A stretch of DNA of 64,000 nucleotides from an uncultured Actinomycetes bacterium (GCA_903828785.1 CAIKNP010000001.1:186001-250000), one strand, 5' to 3'; numbered from the stretch's first letter, positions 8,804-18,925 are shown. Made by a program: numbers and translations. Notes: generated by a model not told the origin, from the letters alone.

Positions 8804-8852
8804 CGCCCCACCCGGGGCGGTAGCGGGTTTCGCTGCCACACTCGAGTGTGGC
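8804..8852. terminator. Tandem hairpins between convergent NiCoT and hutI
   Basis: CGCCCC-accc-GGGGCG (8804-8819) is followed by the perfect 18-base palindrome GCCACACTCGAGTGTGGC (8835-8852), which can fold as a 7-bp stem with a TCGA loop. The position between two convergent 3' ends suits a bidirectional terminator. No U tract is present. The second palindrome could also be a protein-binding dyad. Confidence 0.5.
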
Positions 8853-8919
8853 CTCGGCACCAGATCCGCGGCGCGTACTGAGGTCAGTCAGCCGGCGTGC
8901 CAGTAGCCGTCGTTGACGA

Positions 8920-10089
8920 TCACCGCGAGGGTGCGACCATGGGCGAAGCGAAGTGCACCAGGTCACTTCCCGGCCGGTAGGCCAGGTGGGCCGCTCGAGG
9001 CGCGTCCAGTACGACGTACTGTCCTCGAGACCCCACCTTCAACGAACCAATATCTGAACGTCGCAGGGCTCGGGCCCCGCCCAGCGTGGCGGACCACAGA
9101 GCTTCATCGAAGGTCATGCCCATCTCGCGCACCGCCAATGCGATAACGAAGCTCATGGAAGTGACGTAGGAAGTACCTGGATTACAGTCCGTGGCTATCG
9201 CCACGCTCACCCCGGCATCGAGTAGACGACGCGCCGACGGATAGGGCGACTTCGTGGAAAACTCCGCTCCCGGGAGCAGGGTCGCGACCGTCGACGAGTT
9301 GGCCAAGCGCTCCACGTCGTCGTCGCTGACGAAAGTGCAGTGATCCACACTCGCACAATCCATCTCCACCGCCAGAGCCACCCCACCCTTCTCACCAAGC
9401 TGGTTACCGTGAAGACGCAGTCCCTTCCCGGCCGCTCGTCCGGCCGCTAAAACGACCCGCGCCTCGTCCACGCTGAATGCGCCGCGGTCACAAAACACGT
9501 CGACCCATTTGGCCCCGGCGCAAGCGTCCATCATGGGACCCGTCACGAGATGGAGATACGCCTCGCGGTCAGTCAGGTATTCCTGGGGGACCACGTGGGC
9601 GCCGAGAAAGGTCACTTCCTCCGTGATCGCGGAGGCTATATCGATGAGTCGGGCTTCCCCGCTGACGTCGAGGGCGTAGCCCGACTTAATCTCCACGGTG
9701 GTGACGCCACCGCGCCGCAGGGCGGCGAGACGTTCGAGCGTTACCCGAGTCAGCTCCTCCCGGGAAGCCGCTCGGGTCGCTTCGACGGTGCGGCGTATAC
9801 CGCCCCCGTCGTAGGGGAGGCCGGCCATGCGGGCCTCGAACTCGTCGCTACGCTCTCCGGCGAAGACCAGATGCGTGTGCGAATCCACAAATCCCGGCAC
9901 CACGGCGCGGCCTTCGAGGTTGAGGATTTCGTCACAGGCCGGGGCGGCACTCGACGGCCCCAGCCACGCAACGAGACCGTCTTCAATGACGAAGGCCGCG
10001 TCGTTCAGCCGCCCCACCAGCGAGCCGTCACCCAGCGCCGGGTCGTTGGTCAGCAACTCACCACAGTTGGTGATGAGGGTGGAATTCAC
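8920..10089 (-). CDS. hutI: Imidazolonepropionase
   Basis: A 389-residue amidohydrolase that opens 4-imidazolone-5-propionate to N-formimino-glutamate, the third step of histidine breakdown. The metal-binding [12 protein letters not shown] segment, the KSGYALD motif, HGNQLG and the late ATDCNPG aspartate motif are all present and typical of HutI. It is the last gene of the hut operon. Its GTG start overlaps the hutU stop by four bases (GTGA), indicating translational coupling. Confidence 0.95.
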   Translation of the reverse strand: MNSTLITNCGELLTNDPALGDGSLVGRLNDAAFVIEDGLVAWLGPSSAAPACDEILNLEGRAVVPGFVDSHTHLVFAGERSDEFEARMAGLPYDGGGIRRTVEATRAASREELTRVTLERLAALRRGGVTTVEIKSGYALDVSGEARLIDIASAITEEVTFLGAHVVPQEYLTDREAYLHLVTGPMMDACAGAKWVDVFCDRGAFSVDEARVVLAAGRAAGKGLRLHGNQLGEKGGVALAVEMDCASVDHCTFVSDDDVERLANSSTVATLLPGAEFSTKSPYPSARRLLDAGVSVAIATDCNPGTSYVTSMSFVIALAVREMGMTFDEALWSATLGGARALRRSDIGSLKVGSRGQYVVLDAPRAAHLAYRPGSDLVHFASPMVAPSR

Positions 10090-11744
10090 AAGCCTTCACG
10101 CATAGGGATGCGGACGCCACGAGTCCTAGCGGTTTCTTCGGCAATTTCGTAGCCGGCATCGACGTGGCGCATCACCCCGGTTCCGGGGTCGTTGGTCAAG
10201 ACCCGCTGAATCTTTTCTCGCGCGAGCGCCGTCCCGTCGGCGATGCACACTTGACCCGCGTGAATGGAGCGCCCTATACCGACCCCGCCGCCATGATGGA
10301 TAGACACCCACGAGGCACCCGAGGCGGTGTTGAGGAGAGCATTCAGGAGTGGCCAATCGGCGATGGCGTCGGAACCATCAAGCATGGCTTCGGTCTCTCG
10401 ATACGGCGACGCCACCGAACCCGAGTCCAAGTGGTCACGACCTATCGCTAAAGGTGCGCTAATTTCCCCCGAAGCGACCAGGTCATTGAACAAAACGCCC
10501 GCCTTGTCTCGTTCGCCGTAGCCCAGCCAGCAAATACGCGCGGGCAGACCTTGAAACTTCACCTTCTCCTGGGCTTTGGTAATCCAGCGGTGCAGCGGTT
10601 CATTATCGGGGAAGAGATCTAAGACCGCCCTGTCGCTTCGAGCGATATCGGCGGGGTCGCCCGACAGGGCGGCCCAGCGAAAGGGGCCCTTGCCTTCGGC
10701 GAAGAGGGGGCGGATGTAGGCCGGAACGAAACCGGGAAAGGCGAAGGCTCGTTCAAACCCGCCAGCCTGGGCCTCGCCGCGTATCGAGTTGCCGTAGTCG
10801 AACACTTCGCTTCCCGCGTCCATAAAGCCGACCATCGCTTCGACGTGCTTGGCCATGGAGACGCGAGCACGATCGGTGAACTCCTCGGGCTTCTTCTCGG
10901 CGTACTCGGCCCAATCGGCGAGTTCGATACCGTCAGGCAGGTAGCTCAAAGGATCATGCGCCGAGGTTTGGTCGGTGACGATATCAATGGGAACCCCTCG
11001 CCGCAGGAGTTCGGGGAAGATGCGCGCGGCGTTGCCCAAGAGACCCACTGATAGAGGGGTCTTCGTTCGCTTGGCCTCGAGGACACGATCGATCGCGTCG
11101 TCGAGACGGTCCGTCCACTCGTCCAGGTAGCCCTGCTCGACGCGGCGAGCCAGGCGCGAAGGATCAACGTCGACCACCAAACAGACGCCGTCGTTCATCG
11201 TGACGGCCAAGGGTTGAGCGCCACCCATACCACCGGCTCCTGCCGTGAGCGTCAGCGTCCCCGCCAACGTGCCACCGAAGCGCTTGGCGGCGACGGCGGC
11301 GAAGGTTTCGTAGGTACCTTGCAAGATGCCTTGGGTACCGATGTAGATCCAAGAACCAGCCGTCATCTGGCCGTACATGGTGAGGCCCAGAGCCTCCAAT
11401 CGACGGAATTCGGGCCACGTCGCCCAGTCGCCCACCAGGTTGGAGTTGGCGATGAGCACTCTCGGCGCCCACTCGTGCGTCTGGAAAACACCAACTGGTC
11501 GACCCGACTGAACGAGCATGGTTTCGTCGTTCTTCAGCGTCGTCAGCGTGCGCACTATCGCGTCATAACTACGCCAGTCACGCGCGGCTCGCCCGGTACC
11601 TCCGTACACGACGAGATCGTCGGGACGTTCCGCGACCTCGGGGTCGAGGTTGTTCTGCAGCATGCGCAGCGCACCCTCTTGTCCCCAACCCAGGGCTGTT
11701 CGGGTGCTTCCCCTCGGGGAGCGAACGACGCGGGCACCTTCCAT
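10086..11744 (-). CDS. hutU: Urocanate hydratase
   Basis: A 552-residue NAD+-dependent enzyme that hydrates urocanate to imidazolonepropionate. The start of the protein (AEGARVV-like [12 protein letters not shown], then [21 protein letters not shown]) and the [10 protein letters not shown] glycine-rich NAD-binding stretch are diagnostic. ATG 11744 gives the usual family length; the open frame continues upstream to 11876, but that part overlaps hutH and has no similarity. The gene follows hutH by 14 bases. Confidence 0.95.
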   Translation of the reverse strand: MEGARVVRSPRGSTRTALGWGQEGALRMLQNNLDPEVAERPDDLVVYGGTGRAARDWRSYDAIVRTLTTLKNDETMLVQSGRPVGVFQTHEWAPRVLIANSNLVGDWATWPEFRRLEALGLTMYGQMTAGSWIYIGTQGILQGTYETFAAVAAKRFGGTLAGTLTLTAGAGGMGGAQPLAVTMNDGVCLVVDVDPSRLARRVEQGYLDEWTDRLDDAIDRVLEAKRTKTPLSVGLLGNAARIFPELLRRGVPIDIVTDQTSAHDPLSYLPDGIELADWAEYAEKKPEEFTDRARVSMAKHVEAMVGFMDAGSEVFDYGNSIRGEAQAGGFERAFAFPGFVPAYIRPLFAEGKGPFRWAALSGDPADIARSDRAVLDLFPDNEPLHRWITKAQEKVKFQGLPARICWLGYGERDKAGVLFNDLVASGEISAPLAIGRDHLDSGSVASPYRETEAMLDGSDAIADWPLLNALLNTASGASWVSIHHGGGVGIGRSIHAGQVCIADGTALAREKIQRVLTNDPGTGVMRHVDAGYEIAEETARTRGVRIPMREGL

Positions 11745-11758
11745 AGCGATTCTTCTTT

Positions 11759-13288
11759 CTATCCAATTTCGATCATGCTGCGCGCGAGCGCCAACAACTC
11801 GCCACTGCGCACCATGGCGCCGACGCGCATGAGCTCCGGCGACAACCAGCGGTCGGGGCCGGGGCCACCGGACCACTTGTTCACCACCTCAGCCACGGCC
11901 TGCGTGACGGGCGACGCAGTCAGGGGGGCACGCAGGGCCATTGCCCGGGCGCCCGCGACCAGTTCAATGGCCAAGACGTCGGCCAGGGCGTCGAGACTGC
12001 GACGCAGTTTGCGCGCCGCGTGCCAACCCATGGACACGTGATCTTCTTGCATCGCCGACGAAGGGATGGAGTCCACACTGGCGGGAACGGCTAGTCGTTT
12101 CATCTCCGAGACCAGGCCGGCCTGCGTGTACTGGGCAATCATCAGACCCGAATCAACTCCGGGGTTTTGGGCCAAGAAGGGAGGCAGGCCGTAATTGCGG
12201 TGCACGTCGAGCAGACGATCGGTTCGGCGTTCGGCCATCGAAGCCACGTCGGCCACGCAAATGGCGAGGAAATCGAGGACGTAGGCCACCGGGGCTCCGT
12301 GGAAGTTACCGTTTGAGACAATGCGACCGTCTTCGAGTACCGAAGGGTTGTCGATGGTGCTCATCAGTTCCACGTCCGCGACGCGGGCCGCGTGGTCGAA
12401 GGTATCACGGGCCGCGCCGTGCACTTGGGGAGCGCAGCGCAGGGAGTAGGCGTCTTGCACCTGCGAGGTATCGTCACGATGAGACGCCACCATGGGCGAG
12501 TTGGCCAAGAGTCGCGCCAGATTAGCGGCACTGGTACTTTGGCCGGGGTGAGGGCGCAGACGATGAATATCTGCGCGAAGCGTCTGGTCCGTGCCACGAA
12601 GGGCTTGTATCGAGAGTGACGCCGAAAGGTCGGCGGTGGCCAGCAAGGCCCTGCCGTCTTCAATTGCCATGATCAACTGCCCGAGCATGCCATCGGTGCC
12701 ATTCAGCAAGGCCAAACCTTCCTTTTCGGCGAGGATGACGGGCTGCAAGCCAGCGGCGGCTAAGGCCTGCGCTCCCGAGACCCGGCTACCGTCAGCGACG
12801 AAGGCCTCCCCCTCGCCCATCAACACCAGTGCGACGTGGGAGAGAGGCGCCAGGTCGCCGGAGCAGCCCAGCGAGCCGTAGTCGTAGACGACCGGGGTGA
12901 TGTGCGCGTTCAAGAGGTCGGCGTAGGCCTGAGCGGTGGAGGGGCGAACACCCGAGACGCCCGAACAAAGATTGGTGAGGCGACTGACCATCATGGCCCG
13001 CACCACCTCTACCTCAACGGGGCTACCCATGCCCGCCGCGTGGCTGCGCACGATGGCCCGCTGGAGTTCTTGACGTTGATCGGGGCTAACGAAAGTGGTG
13101 GCCAGGGAACCGAAGCCGGTCGATATGCCGTAGACGGGCGAGCCCGAGGTAACGAGAGCGTCAATAGCGCCGCGTTGACGAGCGAGTAGATCGAGGGTGT
13201 CGGCGCCCAAGGTGACCTGCGCCCCGTCCCGAGCGATAGCCAGCAACTCCTCACGGGTGAGGGGGCTTCGAGTGATGGTAATGCTCAT
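11759..13288 (-). CDS. hutH: Histidine ammonia-lyase
   Basis: A 509-residue enzyme that deaminates histidine to urocanate. The electrophilic MIO cofactor forms from the tripeptide at residues 142-144, here Cys-Ser-Gly in [14 protein letters not shown] instead of the commoner Ala-Ser-Gly; the family signature allows C at this place. The active-site YGISTGFG is at about 53-60. The GTG/ATG region at 13288 overlaps the hutG stop by four bases. Confidence 0.95.
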   Translation of the reverse strand: MSITITRSPLTREELLAIARDGAQVTLGADTLDLLARQRGAIDALVTSGSPVYGISTGFGSLATTFVSPDQRQELQRAIVRSHAAGMGSPVEVEVVRAMMVSRLTNLCSGVSGVRPSTAQAYADLLNAHITPVVYDYGSLGCSGDLAPLSHVALVLMGEGEAFVADGSRVSGAQALAAAGLQPVILAEKEGLALLNGTDGMLGQLIMAIEDGRALLATADLSASLSIQALRGTDQTLRADIHRLRPHPGQSTSAANLARLLANSPMVASHRDDTSQVQDAYSLRCAPQVHGAARDTFDHAARVADVELMSTIDNPSVLEDGRIVSNGNFHGAPVAYVLDFLAICVADVASMAERRTDRLLDVHRNYGLPPFLAQNPGVDSGLMIAQYTQAGLVSEMKRLAVPASVDSIPSSAMQEDHVSMGWHAARKLRRSLDALADVLAIELVAGARAMALRAPLTASPVTQAVAEVVNKWSGGPGPDRWLSPELMRVGAMVRSGELLALARSMIEIG

Positions 13289-14178
13289 GGGATTCTCCTC
13301 GCGATACCAGCGGCGGCCTCTAAGAGCAGGAGAGCGGCCAGCCGCACCGTTCTTTCGTCCGCGGTATCTCGTTCAAGGTCTATTTCAGTGAAATCAATGG
13401 CTCGCACTCGGGCGTCCCGGGCGAGGCAGCGCACGGCGACGCGTAGTTCATCGGCACTCAATCCGCCGGGCGCCGCGGCGGGACAGCCCGGCACGACGGA
13501 ACGATCACAAACGTCCACGTCAATGTCGACGTACACCGGCCGGCCATCGGCGCCGGCGATGGCGAGGGCGTCTTTGAGGACGCCCATCAAGTCACTCGAT
13601 CGCAACTGCGAGCGAGGAATGATAGTGACCCCCCGGTGGCGAGCCTCGGCCGCGTAGTGGGCTGAATTTGAAAAATCGGCGAGACCGATCTGCACGACGT
13701 GGTTACCATCGAGTCCCTCGTCGAGCAATTGTCGGACGGGCGAACCATTGCTCACCCCCTCGCGCATATCCAGGTGAGCGTCGAGCGTAATCAGCCCCCA
13801 TCGACCGAGCTCGCCGGCCGCGAGAGCTCGCATCGCTCGCCAGGTGATGGCGTTGTCGCCACCGAGCAGGAGCCACGGTTCATCGCCGGAAACGAGGAGC
13901 GCCTCCAGTTGCCCCTCCACGTCAAGGTCCGCTTCTTCAAGATCACCATGATCGACGATGATGACTTCGTCGGCGAGGTCGATGTCTTCGTCGAAGACGT
14001 AGGTGGAGTAGCGCGATAGTGCGGCGCGCACCGCGACCGGAGTCGAAGCCGCCGACCGGGGCGTGACCGAGGTTCGGTAGGTGTGGGCACCCAGGAGCTT
14101 GATAGCGATTCGATCAGGGCGACTGCTCGAGGCAAGGAGCGTGCTCGCCGCGGGCCAGCGATCAGGAGAATTCACCAC
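13285..14178 (-). CDS. hutG: Arginase-family formimidoylglutamase
   Basis: A 297-residue ureohydrolase-fold protein. As first gene of the hut operon it most likely removes formamide from N-formimino-glutamate, giving glutamate. The DAHLDMR motif and the DIDVDVCDRS motif supply metal-binding aspartates. The first metal motif reads GGDNAITW, with Asn where the canonical GGDH histidine sits. Start is one of two adjacent GTG codons (14178 or 14175); a TAGAGT -10 box is seven bases upstream of the first, pointing to a leaderless operon transcript. No HutC-type regulator gene is adjacent. Confidence 0.85.
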   Translation of the reverse strand: MVNSPDRWPAASTLLASSSRPDRIAIKLLGAHTYRTSVTPRSAASTPVAVRAALSRYSTYVFDEDIDLADEVIIVDHGDLEEADLDVEGQLEALLVSGDEPWLLLGGDNAITWRAMRALAAGELGRWGLITLDAHLDMREGVSNGSPVRQLLDEGLDGNHVVQIGLADFSNSAHYAAEARHRGVTIIPRSQLRSSDLMGVLKDALAIAGADGRPVYVDIDVDVCDRSVVPGCPAAAPGGLSADELRVAVRCLARDARVRAIDFTEIDLERDTADERTVRLAALLLLEAAAGIARRIP

Positions 14179-14185
14179 GACAGCA

Positions 14186-14191
14186 ACTCTA
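14186..14191 (-). promoter_or_regulatory. -10 element of the hut operon (leaderless type)
   Basis: On the minus strand TAGAGT is followed by seven bases and then GTG 14178, the first codon of hutG. No ribosome site lies between. No clear -35 is seen. Confidence 0.45.
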
Positions 14192-14274
14192 CGCTCTGGA
14201 GGGGGCGTTCGACTGGCCTGTGCAACAGCGGGGAGCGTGAACGCACACGCGGTGGCCCCGTTACGGCTGTTCCC

Positions 14275-14781
14275 CTAGGGTGCTCCGACGTAGGTAGCGA
14301 ACGCCGCTTCCCAGTTCGTTTCGAAGATTCGTTGACCCTGGGCCAGGGTGAGAGAACCATCGCAGACCAAGGCGTGAATTCTGTTCTCGAGCCGGTCCTT
14401 CACCGACGCCCCCCAATAGATGTGGCGGGGTTCGGGCCAAAGATTTTGCACCGACCGGGGACTGCCGCCAACTTCTAAGGGGACGAGATGGTCTTCCTCG
14501 TAGGCGGAGGTTGAGAGGTTGCCGTTCAGGTTGTAGCCGGCGGCGAGTTGTTGACGCTTGAGCCCCGTGGTGTAGGAAGACGGTGGTCGAATTGTTTTGG
14601 TGTACCCCGAGACGCAAATAGTTGAATGAATCGTTGCCTGCGTCACCAGCTTGTTAATGGCTCCCGGTGTCAGTGATTTCGAAGGAAGACCGTTCGCGGT
14701 GGAGGCGGCTGCGCCGTCTCCGAGCAACAACAGCACGGTCGCGGCGGTAACGAGGATGCCGAGCAGTTCACGTAGCTTCAT
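14275..14781 (-). CDS. Secreted HNH-nuclease-like protein of unknown function
   Basis: A 168-residue protein with an N-terminal signal peptide (KLRE then a hydrophobic run to about residue 22, ending GAAAS). The mature part carries EEDHLVPLEVGGSP and NLWPEP, a pattern seen in small secreted proteins related to HNH endonucleases, followed by KDRLEN and a late C-x-G segment. The usual second catalytic histidine is not obvious, so nuclease activity is uncertain. ATG 14781 is chosen because GAAGGA lies about eight bases upstream and it gives a standard signal peptide; ATG 14790 is the alternative. Confidence 0.75.
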   Translation of the reverse strand: MKLRELLGILVTAATVLLLLGDGAAASTANGLPSKSLTPGAINKLVTQATIHSTICVSGYTKTIRPPSSYTTGLKRQQLAAGYNLNGNLSTSAYEEDHLVPLEVGGSPRSVQNLWPEPRHIYWGASVKDRLENRIHALVCDGSLTLAQGQRIFETNWEAAFATYVGAP

Positions 14782-14940
14782 GGCGGGCATCCTTCACTGA
14801 TTAGTAATCAACACGTTCTAGCACCTTCTCTTTGGGCACCATTGCTGCGTCGGCACAAACCATCACTGGGTTGGCTCGCGTGGATGCCAATCCCACTCGG
14901 CAGGCGCGTTTGAAGGAGAAGAAAGAAGTAGACCGATTGA

Positions 14941-14965
14941 CGCGCTGCGCTTAGCGCTCAGCGCG
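14941..14965 (-). terminator. Hairpin spanning the qcrB stop codon
   Basis: CGCGCTG (14941-14947) and CAGCGCG (14959-14965) form a 7-bp perfect stem whose 11-base loop contains the TAA stop of qcrB. Three more base pairs can form inside. It could end transcription of the ctaE-qcrCAB operon or protect its 3' end. There is no U tract. The rest of the gap to 14780 holds no recognisable gene. Confidence 0.4.
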
Positions 14966-16486
14966 GCGAATCCCGGAACCATCAGCGACAGCGGAAGGCT
15001 CGGTAACGAAGGTGGGGATGGGCTCGGCTTCGAGGTGATGGTTGGCGTCGTCGACGTACACCGGAGCGGCCGTCGCGACGTACTCACCGTCGACGGTCCG
15101 CGTAACGACATTGGTCGTCTTTCGCTTACCCGCACCGGCGAAACCCTGCATTTCTTTGCAGATCTTGTAGGTCACGGGGTAGGCAATCAGCGGCACCAAG
15201 ATGGTCAAGATACGCATGTCCAAGAGCACGGTGTTCAAGGAGACGCGGAAGAAGTTTGCCAGTACGTCGGTGGAGGAACCAATAAAGAGGATGGCGAGGA
15301 AGCTCGCCACGCTGACGCCAGCGGCCGTGCGCTTCGGACGCATACTCGGTCGGTCCAGCAGGTTGTGTAAGTCGTTGTCCTTGGTGAACTTACGTTCAAT
15401 AAGCGGCCAAGCGTAGACCAGGTTGAACAAGATACCGGGCAGCACCACCGCCGGTAGGGTGACTTCGAGCGGGATGGTATGTCCGAAGGCGCTGAATTCC
15501 CAGGCCGGCCAGATGCGCAGGGCGCCATCAAGGAAGCCCATGTAGAAGTCGGGCTGCACGGCGTAGGAAATTCGCGAGGCGTCGTAGAAACCAAACTGCC
15601 AAATGGGGTTGATCTGAGCAAAGGCCCCCAGGAGGGCAATGACGCCGGCCACCACGAAGAGGAATCCGGTGGTCTTGGCCATGAAGACTGGGAACATCGG
15701 CGAACCGACCACGTTTGTTTCGGTGCGACCCTTACCCGGGAACTGCGTGTGCTTCTGACGCACCAGCAGGGCCAGGTGTCCGCCGACCAGACCCAGCAAG
15801 ATCAACGGAATTATCAAGACGTGGATGATGAAGAAGCGCGGGATGATCACCGTGCCGGGGAAGTTGCCGCCAAAGAGGAACACGCCGACGTAACTACCCA
15901 CCACCGGGATGGACAAGACAATGGAGTACGCGATGCGCAGTCCGGTCCCCGACACGAGGTCGTCGGGGAGGGAGTAACCGAGAAAGCCCTCGATGATGGA
16001 CAGGACCAAGAGCGTGGTACCGATAATCCAGTTCGTCTCGCGGGGCTTGCGGAACGCGCCGGTGAAGAAAACGCGACCCATGTGCACCACGATGGAGCCC
16101 ACAAAAATGTCACAGGCCCAGTGGTGCATCTGGCGAGCCAGGAGACCGCCGCGCACCGCGAAAGAAAGGTCCACCGAGGAGGCGTAGGCCTGGGAGACCT
16201 TTTGTCCCACCAGAGGCAAGTACGTACCGCTATAGGTAACGACTGAGGAAGAGGGAACGTAGTACAGGGTGAGGTAAATTCCCGTGAGAAGCAGCACGAC
16301 GAAGGAGTAGAGCGCAATTTCACCCAGCATGAAGGACCAGTGATCGGGGAAAATCTTGTCCAGCAACGTGCGTCCACCCTTGGCAACGCCCAGGCGTTCA
16401 TCCAACTCATTGATGGCCTGGGAAATCTTGCCGTAGGGGCCGGCGGAGGCGAGCTGCGCCCTCTTGGTACTGGCGGTGTTGCTCAC
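14951..16486 (-). CDS. qcrB: Cytochrome bc1 complex cytochrome b subunit
   Basis: A 511-residue membrane protein, the heme b and quinol-oxidising core of the actinobacterial menaquinol-cytochrome c reductase. Multiple membrane helices are visible, with the paired histidines expected for two b hemes (for example in the LARQMHHWACDIFVGSIVVHMGR stretch, about residues 115-137, and later in the helix with FFIIHVLIIP). The C-terminal extension beyond about residue 400 is typical of actinobacterial QcrB. The GTG start overlaps the qcrA stop by four bases. Confidence 0.96.
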   Translation of the reverse strand: MSNTASTKRAQLASAGPYGKISQAINELDERLGVAKGGRTLLDKIFPDHWSFMLGEIALYSFVVLLLTGIYLTLYYVPSSSVVTYSGTYLPLVGQKVSQAYASSVDLSFAVRGGLLARQMHHWACDIFVGSIVVHMGRVFFTGAFRKPRETNWIIGTTLLVLSIIEGFLGYSLPDDLVSGTGLRIAYSIVLSIPVVGSYVGVFLFGGNFPGTVIIPRFFIIHVLIIPLILLGLVGGHLALLVRQKHTQFPGKGRTETNVVGSPMFPVFMAKTTGFLFVVAGVIALLGAFAQINPIWQFGFYDASRISYAVQPDFYMGFLDGALRIWPAWEFSAFGHTIPLEVTLPAVVLPGILFNLVYAWPLIERKFTKDNDLHNLLDRPSMRPKRTAAGVSVASFLAILFIGSSTDVLANFFRVSLNTVLLDMRILTILVPLIAYPVTYKICKEMQGFAGAGKRKTTNVVTRTVDGEYVATAAPVYVDDANHHLEAEPIPTFVTEPSAVADGSGIRRAER

Positions 16487-17421
16487 GAGCGACGCTCCCA
16501 GAATCCGGGACCCACGGGTTCGAGGTAATCCGATTGGCTTTGCAAATAGCCCATGGCGTCAACCTGCAGGGGGAGCTGCGGGAGCGGACGAGGCGCCGGA
16601 CCAAAGGTCGGCGTCGCTCCGTTGGTCACGTTGAACATTGACTGGTGGCAAGGGCACACCAGCAACTCGAGTTCTTGCTCGTAGAGACCGACCGGACAGC
16701 CCAAGTGCGTGCAGAGCTTGGAGTAAGCGACGTAGCCCTGGGGAGCCCAGGTCTCGCGGCCCTTGCGCGTAACGAAGTCTTGGTTGCTCAAACGAATGAG
16801 AACGGTCTGGTCAACGGCCTGACCATTGTCGGTATCTTGCAGACCCTCGGGAAACACCGTCGTGATCGAACCGATGGCCAGGTCACTGATGTTCACGCGG
16901 CGACCAGTGATGTCCACGAGGTACGTACCCTTGGCCCAGTCGGTGTGAAAGAGGATGCCCTTGGGCATGGGTCCGAGGCTCCGCAACAACTGAAAGGCCA
17001 TCGAAAGCGAGAAGATACCAACACCGGCACCCAGTAGGCCACCGAGCACCTTGCGACGTTTGAGGACGCCACCACCGCGTTCAACGATGGCCGCGGCGAA
17101 AGCGTCGCGGTCGGCCTGGGTATTTGCGAGACTGTGACGCTCCTCAACGAAGGGTCCTCGGGGCATCAAGTACTTGCCCCACGCAATCAGCCCGGCACCC
17201 AGGCAGGAAAAACCCCCACCCAAACTGGCACCCAGCGTCCACGCGGCCCAGTTCTTGACGTAGGCCACCATGAAGACGGCGCCGAGAAGAATTCCCAGCA
17301 AAAAGAGGAGAGCGATGACTCGCTCGACGAGTTGAGGTCGACGCGCCGCGGGTTGCAGCAAGGGGTGATCGGCGGAGAGGCCCGTGATACTGACCGGCGT
17401 GCGGTCTTCAGGCGTGCTCAT
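16483..17421 (-). CDS. qcrA: Rieske iron-sulfur subunit of cytochrome bc1 complex
   Basis: A 312-residue Rieske protein that passes electrons from menaquinol to the diheme cytochrome c. The [2Fe-2S] motifs are CTHLGC at 237-242 and CPCH at 256-259. Three hydrophobic segments in the N-terminal half (about 35-55, 60-80 and 125-145) match the three-helix anchor of actinobacterial QcrA. The ATG start overlaps the qcrC stop by four bases. Confidence 0.96.
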   Translation of the reverse strand: MSTPEDRTPVSITGLSADHPLLQPAARRPQLVERVIALLFLLGILLGAVFMVAYVKNWAAWTLGASLGGGFSCLGAGLIAWGKYLMPRGPFVEERHSLANTQADRDAFAAAIVERGGGVLKRRKVLGGLLGAGVGIFSLSMAFQLLRSLGPMPKGILFHTDWAKGTYLVDITGRRVNISDLAIGSITTVFPEGLQDTDNGQAVDQTVLIRLSNQDFVTRKGRETWAPQGYVAYSKLCTHLGCPVGLYEQELELLVCPCHQSMFNVTNGATPTFGPAPRPLPQLPLQVDAMGYLQSQSDYLEPVGPGFWERRS

Positions 17422-18323
17422 TCGTCTCGCTCCCCTACCCAGTAGCCAATCATCGCCAGGAGACCAACACCAATCAGCAGACCGACGAAGCCCTCGGCGA
17501 CTGGTCCAAGTCCACCGAGTCCCAGTCCGCCGACGTTACGGGGGTGCTGAATTTCACTGGTGACGTAGGCCACTATGTCACGAACCTGGTAGTCGCTCAA
17601 GTTACCGGTGAAACGGGGCATGTTGCCCGGACCCGTACGTATGGCCTCAACGATCTGATTGGCGGGAACGTGGTGCAGGGACGGCGCGTAGGTACTGAAT
17701 GCCAGGGCGTCACCCGCACCCTCAATCGTGTGGCAAGCCGCGCAGTTCAGCGCGAAGAGGGCGGCCCCGTTCGACACGTTGGCCCCTTGAAGATGTACCG
17801 ACGGAATCGCTGGGTAACTGGGGTCCAGCGAGTTCACCCAGGCCGAAATGGCCACCGCTTGAGCGGCGGTCAAACGGGGCTGTCCACGCATCGCCTGCAC
17901 CGCACGAGGGTTAGCGGCGGGCATACGACCCGACTCGACCCAGAAGTCAATGGTGGCTGCTCCTAGGCCGCGGAGATTTGGGTACGCGCCCGAGGTCCCG
18001 CCGGCCGGAACACCATCAGCTTGCGTCCCGTGGCAGGAAGCGCAGTTTTGCAAGTAGAGGGACTGCCCCAAAGCGATCAGAGTGGATGAGGGCACCTGGT
18101 AGGTGATAGCACCATCGCCGTAGGAGGTGATCGCCCCGGTCGAGGGATCCTTCACTACCGTCGAAGAGTTCGGCGTACCCGCGTTCCAGCGCGACGTTTG
18201 GTAGGGCAGGTTCGCGGTGGCGCTGTGGCTCGTCTTCGCGTCCGCAGCGACGGCGAAAATACTCAGTGGCGCCATGCTTAGAGTCACCGCGATGAGCAGA
18301 AGGGGGGCGTGACGAAGTCTCAT
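17418..18323 (-). CDS. qcrC: Diheme cytochrome c subunit of bc1 complex
   Basis: A 301-residue protein with an N-terminal signal/anchor, two c-type heme sites (CASCH at 94-98 and CAACH at 194-198), and a C-terminal membrane anchor at about 272-293. The two cytochrome domains replace a separate soluble cytochrome c, as in other actinobacteria that form bc1-aa3 supercomplexes. The gene follows ctaE by five bases. Confidence 0.95.
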   Translation of the reverse strand: MRLRHAPLLLIAVTLSMAPLSIFAVAADAKTSHSATANLPYQTSRWNAGTPNSSTVVKDPSTGAITSYGDGAITYQVPSSTLIALGQSLYLQNCASCHGTQADGVPAGGTSGAYPNLRGLGAATIDFWVESGRMPAANPRAVQAMRGQPRLTAAQAVAISAWVNSLDPSYPAIPSVHLQGANVSNGAALFALNCAACHTIEGAGDALAFSTYAPSLHHVPANQIVEAIRTGPGNMPRFTGNLSDYQVRDIVAYVTSEIQHPRNVGGLGLGGLGPVAEGFVGLLIGVGLLAMIGYWVGERDE

Positions 18324-18328
18324 AGCGG

Positions 18329-18925
18329 CTACTTGAGTAGGAAGAGGGCCGAGTACAGCCCAATCCAGACGACGTCCACGAAGTGCCAGTAGTAACTCAC
18401 GCCTTGGAAGGTCGAGAGCTCGCCGGGGTCACCCTGGGTGCCCCGCATGCGAAAGAGAAGAAACAACATGGCCACGAGACCAAGAAACACGTGCAAGCCG
18501 TGAATGCCGGTGGTGATGAAAAATACTGACCCGTACGAGTCGGTGTACCAGCGGGTCACCAAGTGGGTCCACTCATAAATCTGGTTACCCACGAAGACGG
18601 CACCCATCACGATGGTAATGACCACCCAGCGACGAGCTTCGGGGCGGCGCCGGTGCTCGATGAGCCACACCGCGTACTGCATGGTGAAGGAGGAGGCCAC
18701 CAGGATGATGGTGAAGATTCCCGACTGCAGAACATCCAGGTGCGTCCCGACGGGAGGCCACGAGGTGAGGTGGGCGCGAATCGTGAAGAGCGCCGCGAAG
18801 AGGCCCGAGAAGAACATCAGCTCGCTGCCGAGCCAAATCATCACACCGATAGCGAGCATCGGCGGGCGATCGTGAACGATCTTGTCCGACTTCGCCAGGT
18901 TCTCTAGGGGAATCGCCTGACTCAT
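18329..18925 (-). CDS. ctaE: Cytochrome c oxidase subunit III
   Basis: A 198-residue polytopic membrane protein with five hydrophobic helices. The typical GIHGLHVFLGL histidine helix and the C-terminal YWHFVDVVWIGL helix of heme-copper oxidase subunit III are present. It heads the ctaE-qcrC-qcrA-qcrB operon; ctaC and ctaD are not in the window. AAGGG directly abuts the ATG. A -10-like TAGAAA lies seven bases before the start, so it may also be leaderless. Confidence 0.94.
   Translation of the reverse strand: MSQAIPLENLAKSDKIVHDRPPMLAIGVMIWLGSELMFFSGLFAALFTIRAHLTSWPPVGTHLDVLQSGIFTIILVASSFTMQYAVWLIEHRRRPEARRWVVITIVMGAVFVGNQIYEWTHLVTRWYTDSYGSVFFITTGIHGLHVFLGLVAMLFLLFRMRGTQGDPGELSTFQGVSYYWHFVDVVWIGLYSALFLLK

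Noticed and set aside
11214-12041. Plus-strand 275-codon frame across the hutU/hutH junction
   Set aside because: Crosses two well-supported genes on the other strand and shows no protein family features.
15479-16246. Plus-strand 255-codon open frame opposite qcrB
   Set aside because: Antisense shadow of qcrB in GC-rich DNA; highly charged low-complexity product, no start signal, and qcrB is certain.
18016-18363. Minus-strand 115-codon frame overlapping qcrC and ctaE
   Set aside because: It overlaps the 3' end of ctaE and the N-terminal part of qcrC, both certain genes, and shows no family match.
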